In this document: piece after piece, positions 1 to 9,932 of the stretch
Numbering within the stretch: the first letter of the stretch is position 1
Layout of the letters: the number at the start of each line of letters is the position of its first letter
NCBI RefSeq assembly: GCF_006864535.1
Contig: NZ_QHLL01000001.1
Location: 193,597 to 257,596, forward strand
Source of the DNA: Campylobacter sp. MIT 12-8780
GTDB lineage: Bacteria; Campylobacterota; Campylobacteria; Campylobacterales; Campylobacteraceae
Direction of reading: 5' to 3'
DNA length: 64,000 nucleotides
The notes under the pieces: generated by a model
The model's database searches: none
Told to the model about the DNA's origin: nothing
What the model saw: only the letters and a program-made list of their open reading frames with translations
Position numbers and translations under genes: made by a program

Positions 1-90
1 CTCATCATGGCAATAAGATATGATTGATTATTGAGTTTAGCACTAAAAATATTTTTTAAATTTAAGCACAAACTCACTACTTATCAGCAT

Positions 91-1881
91 TTAATCTATC
101 TTCAGCACGCTCAAAAAAGCTTCTTGAGGTAAGCTTACCTTACCTATGGCTTTCATTCTTTTTTTGCCTTCTTTTTGCTTTTCAAGCAATTTTCTTTTTC
201 TTGTGATATCGCCCCCATAGCATTTTGCGGTTACATTTTTACCCATGGATTTTATGGTTTCTCTGGCTATGATTTTAGAACCTATGCTTGCTTGAATAGC
301 TACTTCAAAAAGCTGTCTTGGAACTATTTCTTTCATGGCTTTTACAAGTTCTCTGCCCTTGCTTTGTGCCTTTTGGCTTGGCACTATAATGCTTAAAGCA
401 TCGACATTTTCCCCAGCCACCTTTATATCAAGCTTAACCAAATCCCCAACCCTAAACTCAATAGGCTCATAATCAAAGCTCGCATAGCCCTTTGTAAGAC
501 TTTTAAGCTTATCATAAAAATCCATAACAATCTCATTTAAAGGCAAATCATACTCAAGCAAAACCCGCACCGGCGTGATATAATCCATCTTAACCTGCAC
601 GCCTCTTTTATTGTTAAGTAAGGTGATGAGATTGCCTAAAAATTCACTTGGAGTGATGATAGTTGCGCGCACAAAAGGCTCTTTAATATGATCGATTTTA
701 TTCACCATAGGCAGTTCGCTTGGATTTTGAATTTGTATCATAGAGCCATCTGTAAGATATACTTCATAAGTTACAGTTGGTGCAGTAGCGATTAAATCAA
801 GATTAAATTCTCTTTCAAGTCTTTCTTTAATCACTTCCATATGCAAAAGCCCTAAAAAACCCACCCTAAAGCCAAAGCCCAAAGCCAAAGAAGTTTCTGG
901 CTCATAAGTAATAGAACTATCATTAAGTTTTAATTTCTCTAAAGCATCTCTTAAGTCTTCAAATTTATCTGTTTCTATAGGATAAAGCCCTGCAAAGACA
1001 AAAGCCTTTGCTTTTTCAAAGCCTTCAATGGCTTCGCTTGCTTTGTTTTTGCTTAAGGTTATAGTATCGCCAACTTGCACATCGCCTAAGGTTTTAAGCC
1101 CTAAAACCACTATGCCAACCTCACCTGAGCTAAGCTGTTTCGTCTTTATAGGTGCTAGGGGATGAGGGTATAAAAGCCCTTGCACGAGGTGCTTTTTAGC
1201 TGTGCTCATGATAAATACTTCATCATTTAAGGCAATTTGTCCCTCATACACACGCACTAAGGCTAAGGCTCCAAGATAATTATCAAACCAGCTATCATAA
1301 ATCAAAGCCTTGCAAGGCGAGTTATCATCATCTTTTGGGGCTGGAATTTTTGTAATGATAGCTTCGATAAGCTCTTTGATACCCTGCCCGCTTTTTGCGC
1401 TCACGCAAAGCGCTTCATCGCAATTTATACCGATGATATGCTCAATCTCGTGTTTAACCTTATCAATATCAGCTGAAGGTAGATCGATTTTGTTAATCAC
1501 TGGTATGATCTCAAGATTATTTTCTAAAGCTATATAGACATTTGCTATAGTTTGAGCTTCCACACCTTGACTTGCATCAACGACAAGCAAAGCCCCTTCA
1601 CAGCTTGCTAAAGACCGGCTAACCTCATAAGAAAAATCCACATGTCCGGGGGTATCTATGAGATTAAGCACAAATTTTTCATTTTTAAATTCGTATTCAA
1701 GCCTTACACTTTGAGCTTTTATGGTAATGCCTCTTTCTTTTTCTATATCCATAGTATCCATAACTTGAGCTGACATTTGCCTATCACTTATAGCCCCACA
1801 TTCACTGATAATGCGATCAGCTAAGGTGCTTTTTCCATGATCAATATGAGCGATAATGCAAAAATTTCTTATGTTTTTCAT
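91..1881 (-). CDS. lepA: Elongation factor 4 (LepA), ribosome back-translocating GTPase
   Basis: A 596-residue translational GTPase, the usual length for LepA/EF4. It acts on the ribosome in the cytoplasm, where the family is known to reverse or remodel stalled translocation. Seen in the sequence: P-loop AHIDHGKST at residues 11-19, switch I RGIT, the DTPGHVDF G3 motif, the NKID G4 motif, EF-G-like domains, and the LepA-specific basic C-terminus with [23 protein letters not shown]-like residues. The start is an ATG at 1879-1881. It is transcribed away from the cmeDEF efflux operon and the two share a 154-bp divergent promoter region. The lepA-cmeDEF neighbourhood is the one I recall from C. 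jejuni. Nothing is odd about the gene. Confidence 0.97.
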   Translation of the reverse strand: MKNIRNFCIIAHIDHGKSTLADRIISECGAISDRQMSAQVMDTMDIEKERGITIKAQSVRLEYEFKNEKFVLNLIDTPGHVDFSYEVSRSLASCEGALLVVDASQGVEAQTIANVYIALENNLEIIPVINKIDLPSADIDKVKHEIEHIIGINCDEALCVSAKSGQGIKELIEAIITKIPAPKDDDNSPCKALIYDSWFDNYLGALALVRVYEGQIALNDEVFIMSTAKKHLVQGLLYPHPLAPIKTKQLSSGEVGIVVLGLKTLGDVQVGDTITLSKNKASEAIEGFEKAKAFVFAGLYPIETDKFEDLRDALEKLKLNDSSITYEPETSLALGFGFRVGFLGLLHMEVIKERLEREFNLDLIATAPTVTYEVYLTDGSMIQIQNPSELPMVNKIDHIKEPFVRATIITPSEFLGNLITLLNNKRGVQVKMDYITPVRVLLEYDLPLNEIVMDFYDKLKSLTKGYASFDYEPIEFRVGDLVKLDIKVAGENVDALSIIVPSQKAQSKGRELVKAMKEIVPRQLFEVAIQASIGSKIIARETIKSMGKNVTAKCYGGDITRKRKLLEKQKEGKKRMKAIGKVSLPQEAFLSVLKID

Positions 1882-1993
1882 CGATGATAAAGCCTAAATT
1901 TGAAGTTTTTAAAAAGCACATTGTAGCAAAAGATGAATTAATTTTCTTTGAAATTTCATACTAAAACTAAGTGAATTAAAAGTAAAAATACTT

Positions 1994-1999
1994 TATACT
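1994..1999 (+). promoter_or_regulatory. Putative sigma-70 -10 box of cmeDEF
   Basis: The hexamer TATACT lies 36 bp before the cmeD start in an AT-rich region. Campylobacter vegetative promoters are recognised mainly by the -10 box and periodic upstream T-tracts, with no clear -35. The call rests on that alone. Confidence 0.4.
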
Positions 2000-2035
2000 T
2001 TAGCTTAAAATTTAGCCCATTAAGGAAAAGTTTAA

Positions 2036-3307
2036 GTGAAAAAATGGCTCTTTGTTAGCATTTTGCCTTTATTTTTAAGCGCTTCAAATTTAAACGAGCT
2101 TATCGAATTGAGCTTGAAAAATGAAACATATTTAACTAAAGAATTACAAAGTCAAAAAGCTTATGAAGAAAAGCGGGCTGCATTTAGAGCGTATCTACCA
2201 AGCCTAAGCGTGCAAGGAGCGTATGTTGCAAACAACAAAGATCGTTTCATCATCGATCCTAAAGAAAGCTTGTATGCAAAACTTTCTTTAAGCGTCTTGC
2301 TTTATGATGCAGGAGGAAGGGAGGCAAAGCTCAAAAGCCTTGAAAGCTTACACAAACTTGCCAAGCTTAATCAAGAATACAGCAAAAACTATCTCTTTTT
2401 TCAAGCAAGCACCTTGTTTTTAAACTATCAAAGTGTGCAAGCGTTAATCAAAGCAAGCGAGCAAAAAGAACTCTTTTTAAATGAAAATCTCAAACGCCTT
2501 GAAGCCTTTTATAAAACCGGCTTAAGCTCAAAAGAAGAGCTTGAAAGCGTAAGAGCAAAAGCTGCTCTTGTCAAACTTGAGCTGGCTAAAAATAAACTTC
2601 AATTGCTTGAAATTTCAAAAAATATCCAAGAGCTTTGCGGACAAAACTTTATCCCGCAAGGCAATGCAAGCCTTAAAGAACCGGGTTATCAAAGCTCAAA
2701 TTCGCTTGAAATCATCATCGCGCAAGAACAAAGCATACTTGCAAAACACCAACTTCAAAGCGTAAGGGCTGAATATTTTCCGCGTTTTTTCCTACAGAAC
2801 AATCTTGGTTTTTATAAAAATAACTTTGATATTGACATACCAAATTCGCCTATCTTGCCTTTGCAAGACTTTGCTAACAAATACTTGCAAAAACATTCAA
2901 CAAATAATCAATTCATACTTGGTTTTGAATGGAAAATTTTTGATTTTGGCGCAACAAAGGCTAAGGTTGAGGCTGCACGACTTGAAGTGCAAATGATGAG
3001 CTTAAATGCTGCTTATACACAAAGAAAAAACAAGCTTGAACTCAACTATCTTATCGATGAACTCAAAGTTTTAAAAGAACAAATTAATGCTCTTGAGCTA
3101 AGCTTAAATGCAAGCAAGCTTGCCTTTGAAAGCGTGGATAAAAAATATAAAGCTGGTTTAAAATCTTATACTGAATATCTTCAAAGCTTAGAAAATCTTT
3201 TTCAAACAAGGGCGAATTTAGAACTTGTGAAAAATGAATTTGAAATCGCTAAGGCAAGGTATTATTTTAATGCTGGTATAAGCATAAAAGAAAGGATAGC
3301 TTCGTGA
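2036..3307 (+). CDS. cmeD: TolC-family outer membrane efflux channel, CmeD-like
   Basis: A 423-residue protein with an N-terminal signal peptide (MKKW, a hydrophobic run, then SAS near residues 15-18). The body is long and helical, rich in Leu, Lys and Glu, and carries two internally related halves typical of TolC trimer subunits (for example LSVLLYDAGGREAK near residue 84 and FEWKIFDFGATKAK near residue 300). It would form the outer membrane duct of an RND pump. The start is GTG at 2036, preceded by AAGGA at 2022-2026. Its stop overlaps the GTG start of the next gene by four bases, so the three genes are translationally coupled. In C. jejuni CmeDEF is a secondary multidrug pump; the substrates here are not visible in sequence. 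Confidence 0.9.
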   Translation: MKKWLFVSILPLFLSASNLNELIELSLKNETYLTKELQSQKAYEEKRAAFRAYLPSLSVQGAYVANNKDRFIIDPKESLYAKLSLSVLLYDAGGREAKLKSLESLHKLAKLNQEYSKNYLFFQASTLFLNYQSVQALIKASEQKELFLNENLKRLEAFYKTGLSSKEELESVRAKAALVKLELAKNKLQLLEISKNIQELCGQNFIPQGNASLKEPGYQSSNSLEIIIAQEQSILAKHQLQSVRAEYFPRFFLQNNLGFYKNNFDIDIPNSPILPLQDFANKYLQKHSTNNQFILGFEWKIFDFGATKAKVEAARLEVQMMSLNAAYTQRKNKLELNYLIDELKVLKEQINALELSLNASKLAFESVDKKYKAGLKSYTEYLQSLENLFQTRANLELVKNEFEIAKARYYFNAGISIKERIAS

Positions 3308-4041
3308 AAAAAGTTTTGTGTTTGTTTTTTGCTGTTTTAAGCTTAAAGGCTGAGGAAATTTATGCAAGCTTTGATGTGTATGCTCTTCATCAAAGCAAAC
3401 TTGCCTTTGAAAGCGGTGGCATAGTTAAAGAGATCAAAATAGAGCCTTCAAGTGTAGTAAAAAAGGGCGATGTTTTAATCATACTTGAAAACTCAAGCGA
3501 GCTTATAGGCTTACAAAACGCACAAAATAAACTTGCACTTGCTGAAATAGCCTTTAAAAACGCACAAAGCAAGATGGATAAATTTAAAGAAGTGCAAAGC
3601 ATGATCGATACACAAAGCTTTGAGGATATAGAAGCAAACTTTAAACGCGCAGGCTTAGAGCTTGAAAGTGCAAAAATCAATGTTAAGCATTTTGAAAACC
3701 TGCTTGATAAAAAAAGCTTAAAGGCTCCATTTGATGGCATAATAGCGGCTAAATTTGTCGAGCTTGGACAAGGGGTTGCGCCGATTTCTCAAGCTGTGCT
3801 TGAGATTTATTCGTATCCAGAAGTAAAACTTGTACTTAGTTTTGATGAGAAGTATAAGGACAAGGTTAAAGTGGGACAAAATTATCGTTTTAAGCTTAAA
3901 GGGCAAGATAAAGAACAAAGTGCAAAAATCAGCCTTGTATATCCTAGTATAGAGCCAAAAACAAGAAAGATTTTTGCAGAAGTAAAAAGTTCTCATCTTA
4001 CGCCCGGACTTTTTGGAGAAGGCGTTATTATCGCTGAATAA
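3304..4041 (+). CDS. cmeE: RND efflux periplasmic adaptor (membrane fusion protein), CmeE-like
   Basis: A 245-residue periplasmic adaptor linking the inner membrane pump to the TolC-like duct. It has a short signal sequence (MKKVLCLFFAVLSLKA), a lipoyl-like half motif (FESGGIVKEI then KKGDVLIILE, residues 35-65), a central helical hairpin (about 66-125), and the second lipoyl half (LKAPFDGIIAAKFVELGQGV, about 138-158), which is characteristic of HlyD/AcrA-type proteins. It is shorter than AcrA (about 400 residues), as CmeE also is. The GTG start overlaps cmeD (GTGA), and cmeF follows after only three bases, so one operon is very likely. Confidence 0.9.
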   Translation: MKKVLCLFFAVLSLKAEEIYASFDVYALHQSKLAFESGGIVKEIKIEPSSVVKKGDVLIILENSSELIGLQNAQNKLALAEIAFKNAQSKMDKFKEVQSMIDTQSFEDIEANFKRAGLELESAKINVKHFENLLDKKSLKAPFDGIIAAKFVELGQGVAPISQAVLEIYSYPEVKLVLSFDEKYKDKVKVGQNYRFKLKGQDKEQSAKISLVYPSIEPKTRKIFAEVKSSHLTPGLFGEGVIIAE

Positions 4042-4044
4042 GAC

Positions 4045-7000
4045 ATGTATAAGCTAGCCATTAACCGCCCTATCACAACCTTGATGTTTTTTGTTGCTTT
4101 AATCATCTTTGGACTCATTTCAGCCTTTTCTATGCCTATAAATTTATATCCAAGAGTAAATATCCCTTTGATTAAGATCACAGCAGCTACGAGTGGGGAT
4201 TTAAGTTTTATAGAAAGCAAGATCACTAAAGAGATTGAAAATGCTATCAGCGAGATTGATGGCATTAAAAATATAAGCTCGGCAAGTTATGATAATTTCA
4301 GCATTAGTGTGGTTGAATTTGAGCTTAGTAAAGATCTTGAAATCGCAGCAAATGATGTGCGTGATAAGATAGGCGCTTTAAGTCTTAGCGTAAAGCCAAA
4401 GATAGAAAAAATTTCATCAGATGCAGGAAGTATCATCAGTCTTTTTATCAGCTCAAAAAGCAAAGATAGCCTTCATTTAATGAGAAGCGTTGATGAAAAA
4501 CTAAAGCCTTTTTTACAACGCATTTTAGGGGTTGGCAAGATCGAAACCATAGGCTTTTTAAAGCCTCAAATTCGCATAAAACTTGATCCAGAAAAACTCA
4601 GCAAATACCACCTCAACGCCCAAGATGTGGCACAAATCATTCAAAGCCAAAATTTCAAACAAGCCTTAGGCGAGCTAGAAAATGACAAAGAAAATTTTAT
4701 CATCAAGGGCTATTTTGAAGCAACAAACCTTGAAGAATTAGGGCAAATCAGACTTATGCCCGGAGTTTTTTTAAGCGATATTGCAAAGATAGAACAAGGC
4801 TATGAGGACGCTAAGCAAGATGCTTTTTTTGAAGGGCAAAATGGAGTTTTACTTGAGATAAACAAGATCAGTGGCTATAACGCTCTTGAAGCGATTAAAA
4901 ATGTCAAAGCTAAGCTAGGCGAGTTTGAAAAGCTTGCTGGGGCAGATTTAAGCGTTAAAGTGGTGTATGATAAAAGCGAAAATATCAGCAAGCACCTTAT
5001 GCAAGTGATCTTTGATCTTATTTTAGGTGTTATTTTAACGATGACTATCGTGTTTTTGTTTTTGCGAAATTTAAGTGCAACTATCATCGCAAGCATTGCT
5101 ATACCTTGTTCTATCATCGCGACTTTTTTTCTTATCGATATGCTCGGCTTTGATCTAAACCGCCTAACCTTCATCGCTTTAACGCTTAGCATTGGCATTT
5201 TTGTTGATGATGCTATAGTGGTGATTGAACATATCTCAAAAAAAATCACTACTTTAAGCCCATTGCAAGCTGCTTTTGAGGGCATTAGTGAGATAGGTTT
5301 TAGCGTGCTTAGCATTAGCGTGGTGCTTTTGTGCGTTTTTATCCCCATTTCTTTTATGGACTCTGTGCCGGGCTTATTTTTTAATGCTCTTGGTATAAGT
5401 GTTGCGTGTGGGGTTGTAGTAAGCTTTTTAGTAGCGGTATTTTTAATCCCTAGCCTTTGTGCTCGCTTTTTTAACCCAGCTCAAAGCAAGTTTTATCAAA
5501 AAAGCGAACAATTCTTTGAAAATATAGAGCAAAGTTATCAAAACTTACTTGCTAAAATCCTTAAAAACAAAGGTAAATTCATACTTTTAAGCTTTGCTAT
5601 CATTGCTGTATGCTTTTTCTTAGCAAGCAGGCTTGGGCTTGACTTTTTGCCAGAAGAAGATGACGCAGAGTTTCAAATTCAACTTGAACACAAGCAAAAT
5701 GTGAGCTTAAACGCTATGCAAAATATCACCCAAGAAATACTAAGAACAATAAAAAGCGATGAAAGGGTGGAATATGCATATCTACTTTTAGGATATAATG
5801 ACGCCAAAGAGAGTAAAAAAGCTAAAATTTATGTCAAGCTCAAGCCACTTAATGATAGGGATAAAAGACAGCCAGCCATTATCAATGAATACCGCCAAAA
5901 ACTACACAATGAAAACTTAAAGATCAAAGTCTTATCCTTGCCCAAATTTGAAGGGGCTGGGGTTGATGAGCCAGTGCAATTTGTCTTGCTAGGAGATGAT
6001 ATAAACGAGCTTTTAAAAGCAAGTGAGCGCGCAAAGGCTGTGCTAGCAAGCAACAAAGATATCAGCGATATAGATGATAATGCAAATTCTAAAAAGGGCG
6101 AAGTCGCAGTAAGCATCAACAAAGAGCTTGCTAAAAAGCTTAATGTCAATCCTGAGTATGCTGCTGGTGTACTTGCTTACTCTTTTGGGCAGCTTAGCGT
6201 AGGAAGTATGAGCGTTGGGGACTTTAAAGATGAAGTGGTGCTTTCTTTTGATGAGAAATTTAAGCAAGATATAAAGGCTCTTGATAAAATAGAGATTAAA
6301 AACAACGATGGGCTTGTTTTAAGCCTTGCAAGCGTGGCTGATTTTGTGTATAAAGAGGATTTGGGCGTGATAAATCGCTATAACAAAAACCGCAGTGTCA
6401 AGATCACAGCAAGCAATGGGGATTTGTCTTTAGGTGCTGTGCAAAACTTGCTTGTATCGCATGCTGATGAAATTCTAGGACAAAACTCAAATTTAAGCTA
6501 TACCTTTTCTGGTTTTATCAGAATGCTTGGCGAAACCATTCATGGCTTTGTTATCGTTGTCGCTTTAGCTTTGGTGCTGATCTATCTTGTTTTAGCAGCT
6601 TTGTATGAAAGCTTAATCTTACCTTTTATCATCATGCTTACCATGCCTTTAGCCTTTGCTGGGGCGTGCTTTGGGCTATTTATCACGGGAAATTCTTTCT
6701 CGCTTTTCGTGCTTGTAGCTATCATCTTGCTTTTTGGTATGGTGGGTAAAAATGCTATCTTGCTTGTTGATGTGGCAAATCAAAAGTGCCATGAGGGCTT
6801 AAAAGCTGATGAAGCATTAATAGAAGCTGGAAAACAAAGGCTTAGAGCGATTTTAATGACAACGCTAGCGATGATTTTTGCTATGCTTCCACTTGCCTTA
6901 AGCAGAGGCTCAGGCTATGAGGGAAACTCGCCTATGGCTATAGCTGTGATCTTTGGACTTATTAGCTCAACTATACTCACCTTGCTTGTGGTGCCAGCTT

Positions 7001-7065
7001 TATTTTCCTTTGCATATAAGCTTGATGTGCGTTTAAGAAGGATTTATGAGAGAAAAAAGGTTTAA
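4045..7065 (+). CDS. cmeF: RND multidrug efflux transporter, CmeF-like
   Basis: A 1006-residue proton-driven inner membrane exporter with the AcrB architecture: an N-terminal transmembrane helix (MYKLAINRPITTLMFFVALIIF), two large periplasmic loops, and twelve membrane segments in two repeats. The proton-relay aspartate pair is visible in TM4 (GIFVDDAIVV, about residues 386-395), and the TM10 lysine in GMVGKNAILLVD (about residues 900-911). The family works as a trimer with an adaptor and an outer membrane channel, both encoded just upstream with a spacing of three bases or less. It is the last gene of the operon. A 14-T tract and a new promoter follow it, before a phase-variable gene. Confidence 0.93.
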   Translation: MYKLAINRPITTLMFFVALIIFGLISAFSMPINLYPRVNIPLIKITAATSGDLSFIESKITKEIENAISEIDGIKNISSASYDNFSISVVEFELSKDLEIAANDVRDKIGALSLSVKPKIEKISSDAGSIISLFISSKSKDSLHLMRSVDEKLKPFLQRILGVGKIETIGFLKPQIRIKLDPEKLSKYHLNAQDVAQIIQSQNFKQALGELENDKENFIIKGYFEATNLEELGQIRLMPGVFLSDIAKIEQGYEDAKQDAFFEGQNGVLLEINKISGYNALEAIKNVKAKLGEFEKLAGADLSVKVVYDKSENISKHLMQVIFDLILGVILTMTIVFLFLRNLSATIIASIAIPCSIIATFFLIDMLGFDLNRLTFIALTLSIGIFVDDAIVVIEHISKKITTLSPLQAAFEGISEIGFSVLSISVVLLCVFIPISFMDSVPGLFFNALGISVACGVVVSFLVAVFLIPSLCARFFNPAQSKFYQKSEQFFENIEQSYQNLLAKILKNKGKFILLSFAIIAVCFFLASRLGLDFLPEEDDAEFQIQLEHKQNVSLNAMQNITQEILRTIKSDERVEYAYLLLGYNDAKESKKAKIYVKLKPLNDRDKRQPAIINEYRQKLHNENLKIKVLSLPKFEGAGVDEPVQFVLLGDDINELLKASERAKAVLASNKDISDIDDNANSKKGEVAVSINKELAKKLNVNPEYAAGVLAYSFGQLSVGSMSVGDFKDEVVLSFDEKFKQDIKALDKIEIKNNDGLVLSLASVADFVYKEDLGVINRYNKNRSVKITASNGDLSLGAVQNLLVSHADEILGQNSNLSYTFSGFIRMLGETIHGFVIVVALALVLIYLVLAALYESLILPFIIMLTMPLAFAGACFGLFITGNSFSLFVLVAIILLFGMVGKNAILLVDVANQKCHEGLKADEALIEAGKQRLRAILMTTLAMIFAMLPLALSRGSGYEGNSPMAIAVIFGLISSTILTLLVVPALFSFAYKLDVRLRRIYERKKV

Positions 7066-7083
7066 GCTAAATTTGAAATTTCA

Positions 7084-7097
7084 TTTTTTTTTTTTTT
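7084..7097 (+). repeat. Poly-T tract (14 T) upstream of a -10 box
   Basis: An uninterrupted run of 14 T residues lies two bases before a TATAAT hexamer (7100-7105). Campylobacter promoters use T-rich stretches upstream of the -10. A run this long is prone to slippage and could tune transcription of the following gene, although in this AT-rich genome it could also be neutral. Confidence 0.85.
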
Positions 7098-7099
7098 GA

Positions 7100-7105
7100 T
7101 ATAAT
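7100..7105 (+). promoter_or_regulatory. Putative -10 box for the phase-variable SGNH gene
   Basis: A perfect TATAAT lies 33 bp upstream of the ATG at 7139 and directly after the poly-T run. This is a good Campylobacter sigma-70 promoter candidate. Confidence 0.6.
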
Positions 7106-7138
7106 CGCTTTTGATTTTTAAATTTTAAGGATAAAAAA

Positions 7139-8939
7139 ATGAAAAAGAATGTCATCTTACTTGGTGGAAGTAATTCTGTAATGGTGAATGGTTTGCAAAA
7201 GGGGTTAAAAGAAGGCATTGATATCTTAAATGCTAGTGGCTGGGGGGGGGGGCTTAGAGTTTTATAATCTTGCCTTAGGAGCTAATGATTCTTTACAAAA
7301 GCTCTTTGCTATTAAACAGTATGCAAATATTATAAAAAACACAGAATATATTATCATAGAAACAAATATTAATGACTATGATATGTTTCATTGGGGTTTT
7401 TCTTTAGATATCATTGCTAGAAATTTTGAATTTTTATGCAAGAGTCTTGCCAATCTTCAAGTTAAGGTTCTTTTTTTGATATTGCCACTTAAAGTTTTCA
7501 ATAATGCTGATGAAAAGAAATTAAAAATAATTACTCAACTTATAAGATTGAAAGTGAAGCAGTATAATTTTAATCTTATTGATATGCAAAAGTATTATCT
7601 CAATAAAGATTTAAATAGCTTTTTCGCAACAAGTGATCCCTATCATCAACTTGGCACCATAATGAAGGTATTGGGACAAAATATCATAAAAAATTTAGCC
7701 TTTTTAAAGCAAAATGTCCTCTCACAAAATTGGGAATTACCAAATTTTGTCATTGCAACACCAAAAGAAATTTTTGATTGTCCAGAAAAATTGCCAATGA
7801 AATATATTAAAAATTCTTTCATTGAACAATCCATATACAAAGTAGATGAAAAAACAAAGCTTCATTTTAATCAAAATTTTCAAAAGTATCATATATTGGG
7901 TATGTCTATATGGAATGCATTTGAAGGTTTAGAAAATGAAAACACTTTCTCAAGCTATATCATAGAAAACAAGTCAAACAAAATAGTTAAGAACATAAAA
8001 GGACAGTATTGCTTTTTTCATTCTTTGGAAAGTCAATTTAAGATTGATGAGCAAAGTTACTTGTATTTTAATGTAGATAATGAAAAATCAACTGAACCTA
8101 GTGTATGGTTGCTAAGAAATTTTAAACCTAACTTAAATATCAAGTATTGCGGTTTAGTGCATTTTTTCTTGGCTAACTCTATGGAAAATTTCCACCAAGA
8201 ACAAATTGATTTTAATGCTTTGGCTGAAGAGGATATACAAATCCCCAAAGAATACAATTTCGATCATCTCATACCGCCTATTGAATTATACAAAGAAATC
8301 ATCGATGAGTATTGCACCCGAATGGATCCAATAAAACTCGCTCCACTTCAAGCTCAAATGAATGATTTTTTAAATTCTAAACTACAGCATTTAAATCAAG
8401 AAAAAGAACAACTTGCTACTCAGATTCATTCTCTCCCTCATCAAAAACAAATTCAAGAACTTGAAAATCTCAAATTTGATACAAATATCAAAAAACTACA
8501 GATAAAAAAGCTTGAAAAAGAACTTGGTTTAAAACTTAGCGAACTTGAGCCAAAACTCATCATCACACAAGATGAGCTAAACTCAGCCAAAGCAAGAGTG
8601 CATAAACATTTAGCCTATAAACTAGGACAAGCTTTGATTATCAACTCAAAGTCTTTACTTGGGTATCTTAGAATGCCTTTTATCTTAAGCTATATCAAAG
8701 CCCAGCACCATTTTGAACTGAAAAAATATCAAAATGCCATTGCTAAAAATCCAAATTTAAAACTTCCTCCTTTGGAAAACTATGCGGACTATAAAGAAGC
8801 CTTACAAGAAAAACAATGCCTGACTTATAAGCTTGGACTTGCTTTAATGCAGGCTGATAAAACTTGGTATAAAGGCGGATATGTGAAGTTTTATTTTGAG
8901 AGTAAAAGATTGAAAAGAGAATTTAAGGGGAAGGGTTAG
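7139..8939 (+). CDS. Phase-variable SGNH/GDSL-type hydrolase-like protein, OFF in this sequence
   Basis: The natural start is the ATG at 7139, preceded by AAGGATAAAAAA. The frame reads MKKNVILLGGSNS and runs into a tract of 11 G (7242-7252), after which it stops at TAA 7265-7267. The open frame downstream (to 8939) is in another phase. A 10-G tract would join the two into a 599-residue protein. SGNH hydrolase features in the joined product are the block I-like GGSNS at residues 9-13 with the candidate nucleophile Ser, an asparagine-containing IETNINDYD segment, and a catalytic-type DPYH (Asp166, His169). Next come a coiled coil (about 400-490) and a C-terminal region with two related YKLGQALI/YKLGLALM units. 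A surface glycan-modifying role is an inference. Confidence 0.8.
7242..7252 (+). repeat. Homopolymeric G tract (11 G), phase-variation switch
   Basis: A G11 run within the 5' coding part of the SGNH-like gene. Poly-G tracts of 8 or more are the classic contingency-locus switch in Campylobacter. With 11 G the gene is out of frame; with 10 or 13 G it would be in frame. Confidence 0.95.
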
Positions 8940-9083
8940 GTGTTTGATATTTAGTGAAAAAAATTAAATTTTATGATTGAAAATAAGGTTTAAACTTAGC
9001 AAATTCACAAGTTTTTTACACGCTTAAGTAGCTTTTTACTTTGACTGCGTTAGAATTTAGGCTTTGAATACATTGGAGTTTAT

Positions 9084-9875
9084 ATGGATTTTTTTGGTTT
9101 TGATCTAGCGTATGTTTTTATCGGTATTATCTCAGGCATAGCTTCTGGGCTTTTTGGTATAGGTGGAGGTATGATTATCGTGCCTTTTGCTTTGATTTTG
9201 GGGCTTAGCTCTCATCATGCCATTGCTATGTCTGTGGTGCAAATGATCTTTGCTTCAGTTTTTGGCTCATATATCAACTACAAAAAAAAGAATTTAAATC
9301 TCAAAGACGGGCTTTTTGTCGGACTTGGCGGTATTATTGGGGCAAGTTTTAGCGGGGTTGTGGTGAATTTTTTCACAGATATTACCCTAACAGCTGTGTT
9401 TTTGTGTGTTAGCATAGTCTTTTTTCTTAAATACGCCTTTAGCGTGCAAAATCCTATCAATTCAGAACAAAAAGGGAAGCTTTTAAAGAATTTCATACTT
9501 GTGTGTGCTGGGATTTTTACAGGCGTTTTTGCCATATCTTTAGGCATAGGCGGTGGGCTTTTAATCGCTCCTATTTTAGGGTATTTTTTGGGTTATGATA
9601 GCAAAAGAGTAGTTTCTTTATCACTTTTTTTTGTGATTTTTGCAAGTGTTTCAGGCACGATAAGCTTTGTTACTCAAGGCGTTATTAATAAAAGCGTGGT
9701 AAAAAATGGTATCGTCATAGGCTTAGGCTCTATGCTAGGCGTTTATTTAGGCATTAAAATAGTCCAAAATATGAAACTTGACGCACATAAAAAAGCACTT
9801 TTAGCCATTTACACCCTTTCTATAAGCCTAACTGGAATTTCTTTACTGCGCAAGCTTGGTATGATCTCTTTTTAG
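9084..9875 (+). CDS. TauE/SafE (TSUP) family membrane transporter
   Basis: A 263-residue integral membrane protein with about eight hydrophobic segments and two homologous halves, each bearing the glycine-rich TSUP signature (GIASGLFGIGGGMIIVPFAL near residue 18 and GVFAISLGIGGGLLIAPIL near residue 146). The family exports or imports small sulfur-containing anions such as sulfite, sulfoacetate or thiosulfate across the inner membrane. The substrate cannot be assigned here. The gene stands alone between the phase-variable gene and uvrA, with a TAGAAT -10-like box near 9050. Confidence 0.85.
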   Translation: MDFFGFDLAYVFIGIISGIASGLFGIGGGMIIVPFALILGLSSHHAIAMSVVQMIFASVFGSYINYKKKNLNLKDGLFVGLGGIIGASFSGVVVNFFTDITLTAVFLCVSIVFFLKYAFSVQNPINSEQKGKLLKNFILVCAGIFTGVFAISLGIGGGLLIAPILGYFLGYDSKRVVSLSLFFVIFASVSGTISFVTQGVINKSVVKNGIVIGLGSMLGVYLGIKIVQNMKLDAHKKALLAIYTLSISLTGISLLRKLGMISF

Positions 9876-9897
9876 CTTTAAAGCAAGGATTTTATGC

Positions 9898-9903
9898 TAC
9901 AAT
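9898..9903 (+). promoter_or_regulatory. Putative extended -10 box for uvrA
   Basis: TACAAT preceded by TGC (extended -10) lies 29 bp before the uvrA ATG. It matches the usual Campylobacter vegetative promoter style. Confidence 0.45.
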
Positions 9904-9932
9904 AAAAGCTTTGAAAAATTAAGGATATCAAA

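Noticed and set aside
1-90. Possible gene end or start before lepA
   Set aside because: Two CAT triplets near position 3-8 could be minus-strand starts, but too little sequence is present and no ribosome site is evident.
7230-8939. Treating the frame starting at ATG 7230 as an intact gene
   Set aside because: It begins inside the G tract region and lacks the GGSNS motif and ribosome site; the ATG at 7139 encodes the family N-terminus and is one base out of frame.
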